From positions 62,001 to 126,000 of the forward strand of contig NZ_JBNGOQ010000005.1 in NCBI RefSeq assembly GCF_050589645.1: DNA of 64,000 bases. Reading direction: 5' to 3'. Of this stretch, positions 1-7,906 are shown in pieces (positions within the stretch are counted from its first letter, which is position 1; each line of letters opens with the position of its first letter). The stretch is from JBNGOQ01 sp050589645. Lineage in GTDB: Bacteria; Bacteroidota; Bacteroidia; Flavobacteriales; Flavobacteriaceae. The notes under the pieces were generated by a model. It had not been told where the DNA came from and searched no databases. It was given only the letters and a program-made list of their open reading frames with translations. The translations under genes and the position numbers were made by a program.

Positions 1-98
1 TTGTCTTTAGTTTTTATTTCTTCATTAAAGTTGTATTGTGGATTCCCCAAATATTTTAAAACATCTTTCAGTTTTCCGACAAAACTATTAACCCTCAT
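1..98 (-). CDS. 5'-most part of an unknown gene, cut by window edge
   Basis: An open frame reads leftwards from an ATG at 98 to the window edge without a stop, giving about 32 residues that begin MRVNSFVGKLKDVL. It lies 85 bases downstream of the HlyD-type adaptor gene and on the same strand, so it could be the next gene of the peptide-export operon. No family can be recognised from so short a piece and chance is possible. Confidence 0.35.
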   Translation of the reverse strand, partial: MRVNSFVGKLKDVLKYLGNPQYNFNEEIKTKD

Positions 99-182
99 GC
101 TTTTAATTATCTTCTTCTATTCATAACTTCCTGTTTCTTAATAACTCCTTATAAGGCAGCTAGTTTTTGATTTTACAAAATT

Positions 183-1469
183 CTAGCGTTCCATTATCTG
201 CTTAATTTGATAGAAAAATCGTTCCAGTAATCTCAAATCTTCAGTAATGATTTCTGCTGTACAACTCATTTCTTGTTTAAAATTTATTTTCTTCTTGTAA
301 GATGTAATCAGTTCAATGGGCAAAACAACATCGACTAAATAAAAGCCATCATTATCCGGGATTTCAGAAACTTTCTCAACTCGACCTTTTAGAATGCCAT
401 ATTCATGGTGAGGGTAATTAACAAGCTTAATATTCACGTTCTGCCCTAATTTTATCTTACCGGAATTAGTTAAGGGAGTTCTCAATTTAGCAACGAACAA
501 TTGATTCTTAGTTGGAATAATCGTAAACACCAAATCTCCCTGGCTAACAGTTTGATTAACACTCCAATAATTCATATAAGAAACTTTTCCGTTCATATTC
601 GATTTCATCAAGTATTGATTTTCCCAATCTTTAATGCTTTTCTTGAGTTGATTAAACGTTTGAATAACATTTTTCAATGAAATCAGTTCCTCCCGAGTAC
701 GATTAATTTCGGTTCCTTTTGAAATTCTGTAGGCGTTGCTAATTTCTTCCTTTGTTTGGGAAATTAAGGTTTCAAAATTTTTAGAATCCCTTTGTGCCTT
801 CTTAAATTCCAATAGCTTATTATCATAATCTTGTTCTGATATTACCCCTTTGTCCAATAGAGTTTTATTTCGTTGCAACTCTTTGTCTATAAACTTTATC
901 TCAGATTGATAAATTTCCTTTTGGGATTGTAAACTGGTTAATCTCTTTTTGAGTTCCAAAATTGAATATCTATTAGCGACAGCTTCGTTCAAATATGGTT
1001 TTAACTCCTTATTAAGTAGGTACTCTATGTAATTATTTTCAAATAAAGCATAGTCAGAGTCAATCTCACCAAGTGATAAAATAGGCATTGAATTTAAGGG
1101 ATAATTAAAAAACTGGTTGTTAACGACAATAGTATCAATGGTAGATTTTAACCTTATAATGTCTTCAAAATTTGCTGTATTTTCTATTACCGCCAGTGGA
1201 GTATTGATATTTACCTTTTGATTGTCTTTTACTAATAAAGTATCCAATCTTCCTCTTGACCTGGAATAAACCTTTTGAGGCGGTACTTTTGTTGTTATTA
1301 TAGCCTGACACTGAATAACATCAGGATATTTAATCAGCCAAAAAGAAATAAACATGATAACTACAGCTAAGAAAATAAGCGTTGTGCCCCACTTTAAAAT
1401 ACCTATTGGGGTTTTTTCCAATATTTCCCTAATCTGCTCACTACTTGGTTCTATTTCGTCAACTTTCAT
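183..1469 (-). CDS. HlyD-family adaptor of a peptide exporter
   Basis: Predicted periplasmic adaptor (membrane fusion protein) linking the neighbouring peptidase-ABC exporter to an outer-membrane channel, 428 residues. One N-terminal membrane segment (about residues 25-48) is followed by a lipoyl-like half-motif near residue 75, a long coiled-coil hairpin (about 150-270) and a beta-barrel region with a second lipoyl-like half around 290-400, the usual HlyD order. The ATG at 1469 is preferred: an in-frame TTG at 1475 overlaps the stop of the exporter gene, and the ATG lies just 3' of it. Tight spacing implies one transcript with the exporter. The class in Bacteroidota goes with double-glycine leader peptides, and one is encoded upstream at 5278-5451. 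Confidence 0.85.
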   Translation of the reverse strand: MKVDEIEPSSEQIREILEKTPIGILKWGTTLIFLAVVIMFISFWLIKYPDVIQCQAIITTKVPPQKVYSRSRGRLDTLLVKDNQKVNINTPLAVIENTANFEDIIRLKSTIDTIVVNNQFFNYPLNSMPILSLGEIDSDYALFENNYIEYLLNKELKPYLNEAVANRYSILELKKRLTSLQSQKEIYQSEIKFIDKELQRNKTLLDKGVISEQDYDNKLLEFKKAQRDSKNFETLISQTKEEISNAYRISKGTEINRTREELISLKNVIQTFNQLKKSIKDWENQYLMKSNMNGKVSYMNYWSVNQTVSQGDLVFTIIPTKNQLFVAKLRTPLTNSGKIKLGQNVNIKLVNYPHHEYGILKGRVEKVSEIPDNDGFYLVDVVLPIELITSYKKKINFKQEMSCTAEIITEDLRLLERFFYQIKQIMER

Positions 1470-1471
1470 AA

Positions 1472-3721
1472 TCAATTACCCAACTCCAGTTGATTTTTAA
1501 CTAGTTCATAATATGCCCCCTTTTTGCTGACCAATTCATTATGTTCTCCTTCTTCGATAATTTCTCCTTTTTCCAATACAATAATATTATCCGCCTTTTT
1601 TACAGTGCTAAGGCGATGGGCAACGATTACCACAGTACGATTCTTAAAAAAGAGATTTAACTTTTCGATAATCTCATCTTCATTTGTTGCATCTAAGGCA
1701 CTAGTAGCTTCATCCAAAAACAAATATTCGGGTTCTTTATAAATGATTCTTGCTATTAAAATCCGCTGTTTTTGACCTCCACTCAGTCCTAGACCGCTTG
1801 CTCCAATTCGGGTATTGTATCCTATAGGTAAAGTCTCTATGAAGGATTCTATATTTGCAATTCGGACAGCTTGCACCAATCTTTCTTTATCTATTAATCC
1901 TTCTGAATCCGATTCGGTAATATTACGGGCTATCGTATCGGAAAAAACATATCCTTCTTGCATAACTGCCCCACATTTACTTCTCCAAAAAGACGAACTA
2001 AAATTGTTTAAAGAGGTATTTCCAATTTCTATGTTTCCCGATGTTGGAATTACTATTTTTAACAAGTGTTTTAACAAGGTCGTTTTTCCGCTACCGCTAG
2101 CACCAACGATGGCAGTCACCTTGCCTTCGGGGATAATCAGACTCAAATTTTTCAACACCAAAGGTGAATGTTTGCTTCCGTATCTAAAGTTTATGTTGTT
2201 TAGTTTAATCGTTTTATTGATGGGAAGCTTCGTTACACTGTTTTCTTTTTTATTTTCTTCATCTTTTTTAATATGGACTTCTGAAATTCTTTCTAAGCTG
2301 ATTTTAGTGTCCTGGGCAACTTGAATAAAAGTTAATAGGTTATTTACAGGAACATTCAGTTGACCAAGTATATACTGTATCGAAAGCATAGCTCCAAGAG
2401 TTAAATTCCCATCAATAACACCTTTGGCTGCCAAAAAAGTTATTACAATGTTCTTAAGCTCATTGACAAAGGTTCCACCTGTGTTTTGAATTTGCTGCAG
2501 CGCTAAACTTTTAACTGAGACTTTATATAAACGGGCCTGAATAGTTTCCCATTCCCATCTTCTCCTTCTTTCAGATCCATTTAGCTTAATTTCCTGCATA
2601 CCATTGAGAAGTTGAATAACGCTACTTTGATTACCTGATGACAGATCGAAACGTTTATAGTCCAATTCTTTTCTCTTTCTTAAAAAGATAATTGTCCATG
2701 CTAGATAAATGACTGTTCCAGCCAGGAATACGATAAAAATTGTAAAGTTGTAATAGATTAAAACAAGACTAAACACAAATATGTTTACGAAAGAAAATAA
2801 GGACCCAAAGGTTGAAGAGGACAAAAAGTTTTGAACTCTATTGTGATCCTGCATCCTTTGCAAGAGATCTCCAATATTTTTTCTTTCAAAGAAAATAATT
2901 GGCAGTTTCATCAATTTCATTAAGAAATCTGATAACAACCTTATATTTATTCGACTGGTCATATGGAGCATCAACCAGTCTCTGATTATTTGTACAGATG
3001 TAGTACTTGCAAAGAAAACTAATTGCGCAATCAGTATTAAATAAACAAAATTTAGATTTTGATAATTAATGCCGTAATCGAATACAGCCTGGGTTAAAAA
3101 TGGCAAGGCTAATTGTAATAAAGTTGTTATAATTAGCCCTAAAAAAACCTGCCCTAAGATTTTGGTATATGGTTTAAAGTAGGGTTTCAAGAATTTAAAC
3201 CCAATTCCTGTTTTTGGATTTTCTTCTTCACCTTGATAAAAAATAGGGGTTGGTTCAAGCAATAGCACCAACTCTTCGGAGTTTATCGATTTATTCTTTT
3301 TGGAAGACCATCCGTCGTTGAATTCTTCTTTAGAGTAGGTAATAAGACCATAGGCGGGATCAGAAACGTATACTTTATCTTTTTCTACTTTATAAACAAC
3401 AATAAAGTGACGTTGCCTCCAATGAACTATACATGGCAACGGAGCTTCTGTTGCGAGTGTTTTGAAGTCTATGGTTGCGCCTAAGGAGTGCATTCCTATT
3501 ATTTCTGAAGCTTCCGCAATACCCGCAAAAGAAGAACCTTGTCGGGTTATATGAGTCTTTTCACGTAAGAAATCATTATCATAAACCCTACCATAAAATT
3601 TTGCTATGATTCGAAGACACGTAGGACCGCAATCCATTTGATCCAACTGCTTATAAAAGGGGAACTTTTTTTTAGCAGGGCTCCTAATTTTTTCAAACAT
3701 TTCCCGTAGTGTTTTTTTCAT
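1472..3721 (-). CDS. Peptidase C39-containing ABC exporter for double-glycine leader peptides
   Basis: Bifunctional exporter that should cleave a leader peptide after a double glycine and pump the product across the inner membrane. The N-terminal C39 protease domain (about residues 20-160) shows the catalytic cysteine in QMDCGPTCLR and the histidine in WRQRHFIVVYK. It is followed by a six-helix membrane domain (about 185-470) and an ATPase domain with Walker A GASGSGKTT, signature LGLSGGQKQR and Walker B YLFLDEATSALD. Length (about 750) is normal for the family. An in-frame TTG at 3742 would add seven residues; the ATG at 3721 is chosen. It is followed by the HlyD gene with almost no gap. Confidence 0.93.
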   Translation of the reverse strand: MKKTLREMFEKIRSPAKKKFPFYKQLDQMDCGPTCLRIIAKFYGRVYDNDFLREKTHITRQGSSFAGIAEASEIIGMHSLGATIDFKTLATEAPLPCIVHWRQRHFIVVYKVEKDKVYVSDPAYGLITYSKEEFNDGWSSKKNKSINSEELVLLLEPTPIFYQGEEENPKTGIGFKFLKPYFKPYTKILGQVFLGLIITTLLQLALPFLTQAVFDYGINYQNLNFVYLILIAQLVFFASTTSVQIIRDWLMLHMTSRINIRLLSDFLMKLMKLPIIFFERKNIGDLLQRMQDHNRVQNFLSSSTFGSLFSFVNIFVFSLVLIYYNFTIFIVFLAGTVIYLAWTIIFLRKRKELDYKRFDLSSGNQSSVIQLLNGMQEIKLNGSERRRRWEWETIQARLYKVSVKSLALQQIQNTGGTFVNELKNIVITFLAAKGVIDGNLTLGAMLSIQYILGQLNVPVNNLLTFIQVAQDTKISLERISEVHIKKDEENKKENSVTKLPINKTIKLNNINFRYGSKHSPLVLKNLSLIIPEGKVTAIVGASGSGKTTLLKHLLKIVIPTSGNIEIGNTSLNNFSSSFWRSKCGAVMQEGYVFSDTIARNITESDSEGLIDKERLVQAVRIANIESFIETLPIGYNTRIGASGLGLSGGQKQRILIARIIYKEPEYLFLDEATSALDATNEDEIIEKLNLFFKNRTVVIVAHRLSTVKKADNIIVLEKGEIIEEGEHNELVSKKGAYYELVKNQLELGN

Positions 3722-3859
3722 AGGCTTTTTGAAATAATTCAACTAAATGGATTATTGTTTGTAAATTCTATTTTTTGAGTAAAATGAGTTTTCCTAAAAT
3801 CTTAAATGAAGAAATGCAACTAGGGTTAAATACCATCAAGTAAAAAACTGTCATATGCC

Positions 3860-5056
3860 TTACATTTGGTTCAACTCAAGAAATTTGGAAAATGTGAAGT
3901 TATAAGGCTGATTAGACATGTCAAATTTCTTAGTCTGAGAAATCCATTTATCTCTTGTGAATATGAACATGCTTTTGATCATCAAATAAATTTTTAAACC
4001 GTCATTTGTAAATAGCATTTCCGCGCCAATTGAGTGATTTTCAATTAATGACAAGTCTTGATAACATTTTCCCAAATAAAAATGAATTCGACCTAAAGCT
4101 TCGTGTCTCTTTTTTCCACTGAAGATGCCACGAGCCAAACAAGCATTTAGACAAGTAAAAGTTGTATAATAAGTATAGAGCGCATGAAAAATTATATACA
4201 AACTTCGCGTCTCAGTGGTTCCATTTCCCAGATGTAAAGTTTGAATAATCGTAGAAGGGTCAGTTTTTATAAATTTGGGTATATCATATATCAAAGTGTT
4301 AAATATAATGTGCCCTGTTTGGTGTGCAATATCATCAATAAAAAAAACCTCATTGTATTCTTCTTGGTATGCATTGATGAAGCCGATTCCATGTGCACTT
4401 AGCGCAGCAAAAGAATTTCTTAAGGTAGTGTCTACATTAAAGATTACAATTTTTTTGGTTACTCTATTGATTAGTTCAAAATGGGCGGGAATAGTTTGTT
4501 TTAAAATATCGAAAACCCTATTTAAATTTTCTGAATGACGTGCGGTTATATCGCTAATTTCTACCTCTAGTTGAGTTTGATTAACGTCATGATAAAATTG
4601 ATTTAAAAGCGTAATGGGATACTTAAGTATTTCAATCCTCGAATTCTTAATATATTTAAGAGGTTCAAATTTATGTTTACATTCTTTTCCATTAACTGTC
4701 AGGGTTAGTTCCCCATTTTCAAGAGTATTTAACTCGTATCTATTTTGGGCCTCACAGTCTACAAACCACCCAAGGTTTGGCAAATAAACTCTTCCAAACT
4801 TATCTGCGGTTACTTTCAAATTTTTGAGTCTTAGATGAGGCTTTATATAGCCATAAAGTATAGCGTTCAAATCTGCTTTGCTTTCCTTTTTACTTTTAAA
4901 ATAGGCAAACAAAAGTGGTTCTTGATAAATACAATCATCGTTAAAATCCAAGTAGTCAAATATTCCGATATCATTTTTATACAATAGGACTTTTATATTT
5001 TCAATAAGGATATTTTGACTTTCTGCAATATTTTTATGTATACTAGAGGCTTTCAT
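3860..5056 (-). CDS. Putative peptide-modifying protein with an HQxxH motif
   Basis: 398-residue protein between a leader-peptide gene and its exporter. Around residue 240 it carries DDIAHQTGHIIFN, which resembles the zinc/iron HExxH motif of the HExxH-type peptide-modification family (the group that includes the alpha-ketoglutarate-dependent peptide beta-hydroxylases), except that Glu is replaced by Gln. A later Glu/His-rich segment (LIENHSIGAEML) could supply further ligands. The gene has no signal peptide, so it acts in the cytosol. Placement between precursor and exporter suggests maturation of the peptide; this is inference from context plus the motif. The family assignment is moderate, and immunity or another role is possible. 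Base composition is AT-rich like the rest of this locus. Confidence 0.6.
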   Translation of the reverse strand: MKASSIHKNIAESQNILIENIKVLLYKNDIGIFDYLDFNDDCIYQEPLLFAYFKSKKESKADLNAILYGYIKPHLRLKNLKVTADKFGRVYLPNLGWFVDCEAQNRYELNTLENGELTLTVNGKECKHKFEPLKYIKNSRIEILKYPITLLNQFYHDVNQTQLEVEISDITARHSENLNRVFDILKQTIPAHFELINRVTKKIVIFNVDTTLRNSFAALSAHGIGFINAYQEEYNEVFFIDDIAHQTGHIIFNTLIYDIPKFIKTDPSTIIQTLHLGNGTTETRSLYIIFHALYTYYTTFTCLNACLARGIFSGKKRHEALGRIHFYLGKCYQDLSLIENHSIGAEMLFTNDGLKIYLMIKSMFIFTRDKWISQTKKFDMSNQPYNFTFSKFLELNQM

Positions 5057-5210
5057 TTATGTAAACAAATATTCCGTCCAGAGAAAGAATCATTCCGTCG
5101 TCGGGTGTTTCTAAAAACACGTCAATGAGATTTTCTTTAAGAAGATTATCAAAAGTGAACTTTAGAAAAAGTTGTCATTTATGAATTTCAAGATTTGTAG
5201 CCAAAAACAG

Positions 5211-5241
5211 AAAGACTGTCTATTTAACCAAGACAGTCTTT
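5211..5241 (-). terminator. Hairpin terminator/attenuator between precursor and maturation genes
   Basis: A perfect 10-bp stem (AAAGACTGTC / GACAGTCTTT) with an 11-base loop sits 37 bases 3' of the precursor stop on the minus strand and is followed by CTGTTTTTGG. It could end most transcripts after the precursor and let a minority read into the modification and export genes, a common way to make precursor in excess. Short T-run keeps this tentative. Confidence 0.6.
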
Positions 5242-5277
5242 ATTTTAATAAAATCAAAACAATTTGAATTATTTTGA

Positions 5278-5451
5278 TTAATGGTAAGCATTCATGGCTT
5301 CAGCTATCTGCAAAGCTAACTTATGAGCTTGGCCCCAAAAACCATGGCAGTCACCTTGACCCCCACCTTGGACTTTTTCAAGGACATCACTAGCTTGGAT
5401 TTTTTCAGCTTTGGTCTTAAACTCAGCCAGACTTAATCTTGTTGTTTGCAT
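5278..5451 (-). CDS. Double-glycine leader precursor peptide, 57 aa
   Basis: Small gene reading MQTTRLSLAEFKTKAEKIQ at the start and ending EAMNAYH. The first about 30 residues look like the Bacteroidota natural-product leader type: LSLxEFKxKAE, a helical acidic-lysine stretch, then LEKVQGG just before the core. The core begins GQGDCHGFWG and holds one Cys, three His and one Trp. It lies directly upstream, on the same strand, of an HQxxH protein, a C39 ABC exporter and an HlyD adaptor, which is the expected order of a peptide-export locus. No Shine-Dalgarno is seen, as is usual in this phylum. The final product and its activity cannot be told from sequence; antibacterial or signalling roles are both possible. 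Confidence 0.82.
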   Translation of the reverse strand: MQTTRLSLAEFKTKAEKIQASDVLEKVQGGGQGDCHGFWGQAHKLALQIAEAMNAYH

Positions 5452-5967
5452 AATTCAAAGTTTTAAAATTAGTAACCTTACCAAATGACTATACAAAACA
5501 CAGTACATAAATACTCTTCATTAGGTTTGTATATAGTAATTAATATTTAATTAAGTAAATATAGCTATAGAAGGAGAGGTTTGCTGACACAATGTAACAG
5601 TCGTAGTGTTTTTTGTAATAACCGATAAAAAATTTCACTTCGATACCCCACATGAAGTAACTCTATTACGACTTCACGAAATAGTTAATGCGGTCTTACT
5701 CATAGAAATTTTCAAAAATCAATTGGAGCGACTGTTTGTCAAGTGTGAATTCAATTAAGATTTGCTTAATTCATTTTTGAAATCAGCTGCTCTTTTAGGG
5801 GCTCGTCAGCATCTTTCTCCCATGGTCCTTTTCCGCCTTTTGGTCATTTTTACGGTCCCTAGGACAATCCCCACGAGTGTTAACGTCATCACGAGGTAGC
5901 GTGTATTAACTTGTTTGGTTTTAAGCGACAAGTTTAGCAAAGCATTCGTTATGAGTATAGTAAAAAA
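5452..5967. other. Intergenic region between peptide locus and AraC gene
   Basis: This 516-bp stretch holds the upstream region of the precursor gene and, at 5766-5889, a probable small frameshifted gene described separately. No convincing -33/-7 promoter pair, tRNA or insertion sequence was found. The change from AT-rich sequence to the more balanced composition of the rest of the window falls here, so a boundary of an acquired segment is plausible. Confidence 0.5.
5766..5889 (-). pseudogene. Probable 40-residue membrane protein gene with a one-base frameshift
   Basis: Reading from ATG 5889 gives MTLTLVGIVLGTVKMTK, a short hydrophobic helix with a basic end. At an AAAA run the frame then breaks. 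If one A is dropped the reading continues GGKGPWEKDADEPLKEQLIS to a TAA at 5766, which looks much more like real protein than the in-frame alternative (RRKRTMGERC, then stop). The joined product would be 40 residues: one membrane segment plus a charged tail. The cause may be a mutation, a sequencing error in a homopolymer or a recoding site. It lies about 80 bases downstream of the AraC gene on the same strand. No named family is recognised. Confidence 0.4.
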
Positions 5968-6795
5968 TTAACCTGGCCGGTCTAGAGGAAAAAAATTGGG
6001 ATCTTGGTTAAAGTCCTGCGCAATGAATTCCTGCGGATTGAAGCCCGAAAAGTGTTTGAATTCCTTGATAAAATGCGATTGGTCTGCATAACCACATTGA
6101 TAGGCTACATGGGACCAAACAATTTTCTCCTTTTTTTGGATCTGTTGCAAAATTTCGTTGAACCTAAGGATCCGTTGATAGTATTTTGGGGTTAGCCCGA
6201 TATACTTTTTACATTGATCGATAAGGTGTTTCTGGGTATGTGGATAGGTATCCATAATATCTTGATAGCTGCTGGCCGACTCTCTTTGCAGTTGGCCCAT
6301 TAGATTGAGCAACTCCACCGGTGGCGCCAAGTTCTCGTTAAATCGCGCCTTTAACCAACGATCGCCGCATTCAAATTTTTCTACCGAGCTTTCCTTTTCC
6401 AAAAGAAGCTGCCTGAGTTCCAACAACTCCTGGTCAAAGATTGCTTCGGCAGGAAGAATCTTTTCGTTCAACTCCTCGATAGGAAAATGAAAAAAGGGAT
6501 GGGCCCCAAATGCTTTGAATTGAATAACAAACATTTCGGATTGTTGATGGGCCGAAATAGAAATATAATTTCTGTGCATTCCCGATACCCAGACCTTGGT
6601 GAATTCCGCATTGGGTTTTAGCGTGGTGTTGTCAAAAGTATTCCGTTTTATACCATCTAACTCAAAAATGATAAAAATATGTCCGGTGGGAATAACGCGC
6701 TCTATGGAATGATCTGGAATAAAGTCCTTAAAATGGAATACGGATTCAACATATTGATCAAAGGGAGGCGAAAGGGTATGGGTTTCAAATAACAT
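5968..6795 (-). CDS. AraC-family transcriptional regulator (DUF6597-type N-terminus)
   Basis: 275-residue one-component regulator. The N-terminal half resembles the DUF6597 sensor domain (starts with Pro-rich LSPPFDQYVESVF and has PTGHIFIIFEL). The C-terminal about 100 residues form an AraC double helix-turn-helix: HVAYQCGYADQSHFIKEFK is the typical second recognition helix region, followed by the GFNPQEF ending. The ligand is unknown. It is followed on the same strand by a probable small frameshifted gene and is 122 bases from the GNAT gene upstream, so it may stand alone. Confidence 0.85.
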   Translation of the reverse strand: MLFETHTLSPPFDQYVESVFHFKDFIPDHSIERVIPTGHIFIIFELDGIKRNTFDNTTLKPNAEFTKVWVSGMHRNYISISAHQQSEMFVIQFKAFGAHPFFHFPIEELNEKILPAEAIFDQELLELRQLLLEKESSVEKFECGDRWLKARFNENLAPPVELLNLMGQLQRESASSYQDIMDTYPHTQKHLIDQCKKYIGLTPKYYQRILRFNEILQQIQKKEKIVWSHVAYQCGYADQSHFIKEFKHFSGFNPQEFIAQDFNQDPNFFPLDRPG

Positions 6796-6917
6796 TCACA
6801 TAGTTTTTATGGTTATGGAAAAACAAATCAACTTTTGTGCCCGGGCTTTTCAAATGTAAATAACATCTCCTGCCCATTCAATTGTTTGAAATTTGGAAAA
6901 CCGGGCAAAAAATACGT

Positions 6918-7382
6918 TTAAGCTAGCCTTTTTTCAAAGCAGATGCTGTTTTCAACGCCTTCATAGGGACTGTAATTTAAAATGATCCGATACCCGTTCT
7001 TTTTGTACAGGCCAATGGCTTCCGGTTGTTTCTTGCCGGTTTCCAGGATACATTTTTCATAGGAGAGTTCGCTGGCCCAAGCCTCGAGCGCTTTAAGCAT
7101 CTTGGTAGCAATGCCTTTTCCCCTGCCTTGTGGCGTGGTATACATTCGCTTTATTTCCACCATACCAGGTGCGTACTCCTTTAATGCCCCACAACCTACG
7201 GCTTTGCCCTTTTCATAGGCTACAATGGCGTATTTTATTTGATCAATTTTATTGAATTGGTCATAAAAAGGATGGTCATCGCCGTCCCTTATGGCCAGAT
7301 CGGCATCCAGCTGTTTTACTAGGGCCACAAAATCAGCATTGGAGGCATCAGTGCGTACTATTTTTATCATTTCCTTAGGCAC
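6918..7382 (-). CDS. GNAT-family N-acetyltransferase
   Basis: 154-residue acetyl-CoA-dependent acyltransferase. The acetyl-CoA pyrophosphate loop is seen as QGRGKGIATKML (motif A), preceded by the beta-strand VEIKRMYTTP and followed by the family's usual C-terminal EAIGLYKKNGYRI. The acceptor substrate cannot be predicted. The gene lies 15 bases downstream of an SRPBCC gene and probably shares its transcript. Confidence 0.87.
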   Translation of the reverse strand: MPKEMIKIVRTDASNADFVALVKQLDADLAIRDGDDHPFYDQFNKIDQIKYAIVAYEKGKAVGCGALKEYAPGMVEIKRMYTTPQGRGKGIATKMLKALEAWASELSYEKCILETGKKQPEAIGLYKKNGYRIILNYSPYEGVENSICFEKRLA

Positions 7383-7397
7383 AAGATCAAGGTGGTT

Positions 7398-7841
7398 TTA
7401 GGGAGTCTTTTCCGCAAAGGTCTTAAAATTGTCCAGCCATTTTTGTACCTGTTTTTTGAACATCCCTGGAAAAAGAAAAGCCATGGCCCTGGGAACGAAT
7501 CCCCTAAAGGCGGTATACTCAATCTCCGATTCGTACCTGGTCCTCGAATCGCTTAAGGAAACAAACCTGCATTCCATGCTATTGTCCATGTGTTTGTGGT
7601 GGTAATGGGCCAAGAATCTATCGGGTAGGCTATTGTCCATAATGGTTTCGGTAAGTTCCATTTCTCCCTTGCCCATTTTATAGCGCATTTTGGAAATGGC
7701 ACCATTCTCACCAGCGGTGCCCTCTAAGAGGGTCTTGTCCAAAAAACCTTCTTGATATTCCCCCAAATATTGGGGGTCGCCAAACAATTGGGCCACTATG
7801 TCCTGTGGTCGATCAATTTCAATGGTACAGGTAAATTTCAT
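7398..7841 (-). CDS. SRPBCC-fold (START/Bet v1-like) protein
   Basis: 147-residue cytosolic protein of the SRPBCC lipid/small-molecule binding fold: MKFTCTIEIDRP at the start, a central antiparallel sheet, and a long C-terminal helix around KKQVQKWLDNFKTFAE. It is clearly similar to the SRPBCC protein at 13601-14059 (shared YKMGK.E..L.ETIM and MAF..PG.FKKQ blocks), so the two are paralogs. Ligand unknown. Followed by the GNAT gene after 15 bases. Confidence 0.8.
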   Translation of the reverse strand: MKFTCTIEIDRPQDIVAQLFGDPQYLGEYQEGFLDKTLLEGTAGENGAISKMRYKMGKGEMELTETIMDNSLPDRFLAHYHHKHMDNSMECRFVSLSDSRTRYESEIEYTAFRGFVPRAMAFLFPGMFKKQVQKWLDNFKTFAEKTP

Positions 7842-7906
7842 GGATTAGGATTTTAATTGTTCTGCTTGCGTTTGGATCCTATCCAAATTTACTATTTTTC
7901 CAGAGA

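Noticed and set aside
1815..2324. 169-codon plus-strand frame
   Set aside because: Lies wholly inside the C39 ABC exporter gene in another frame; composition not protein-like.
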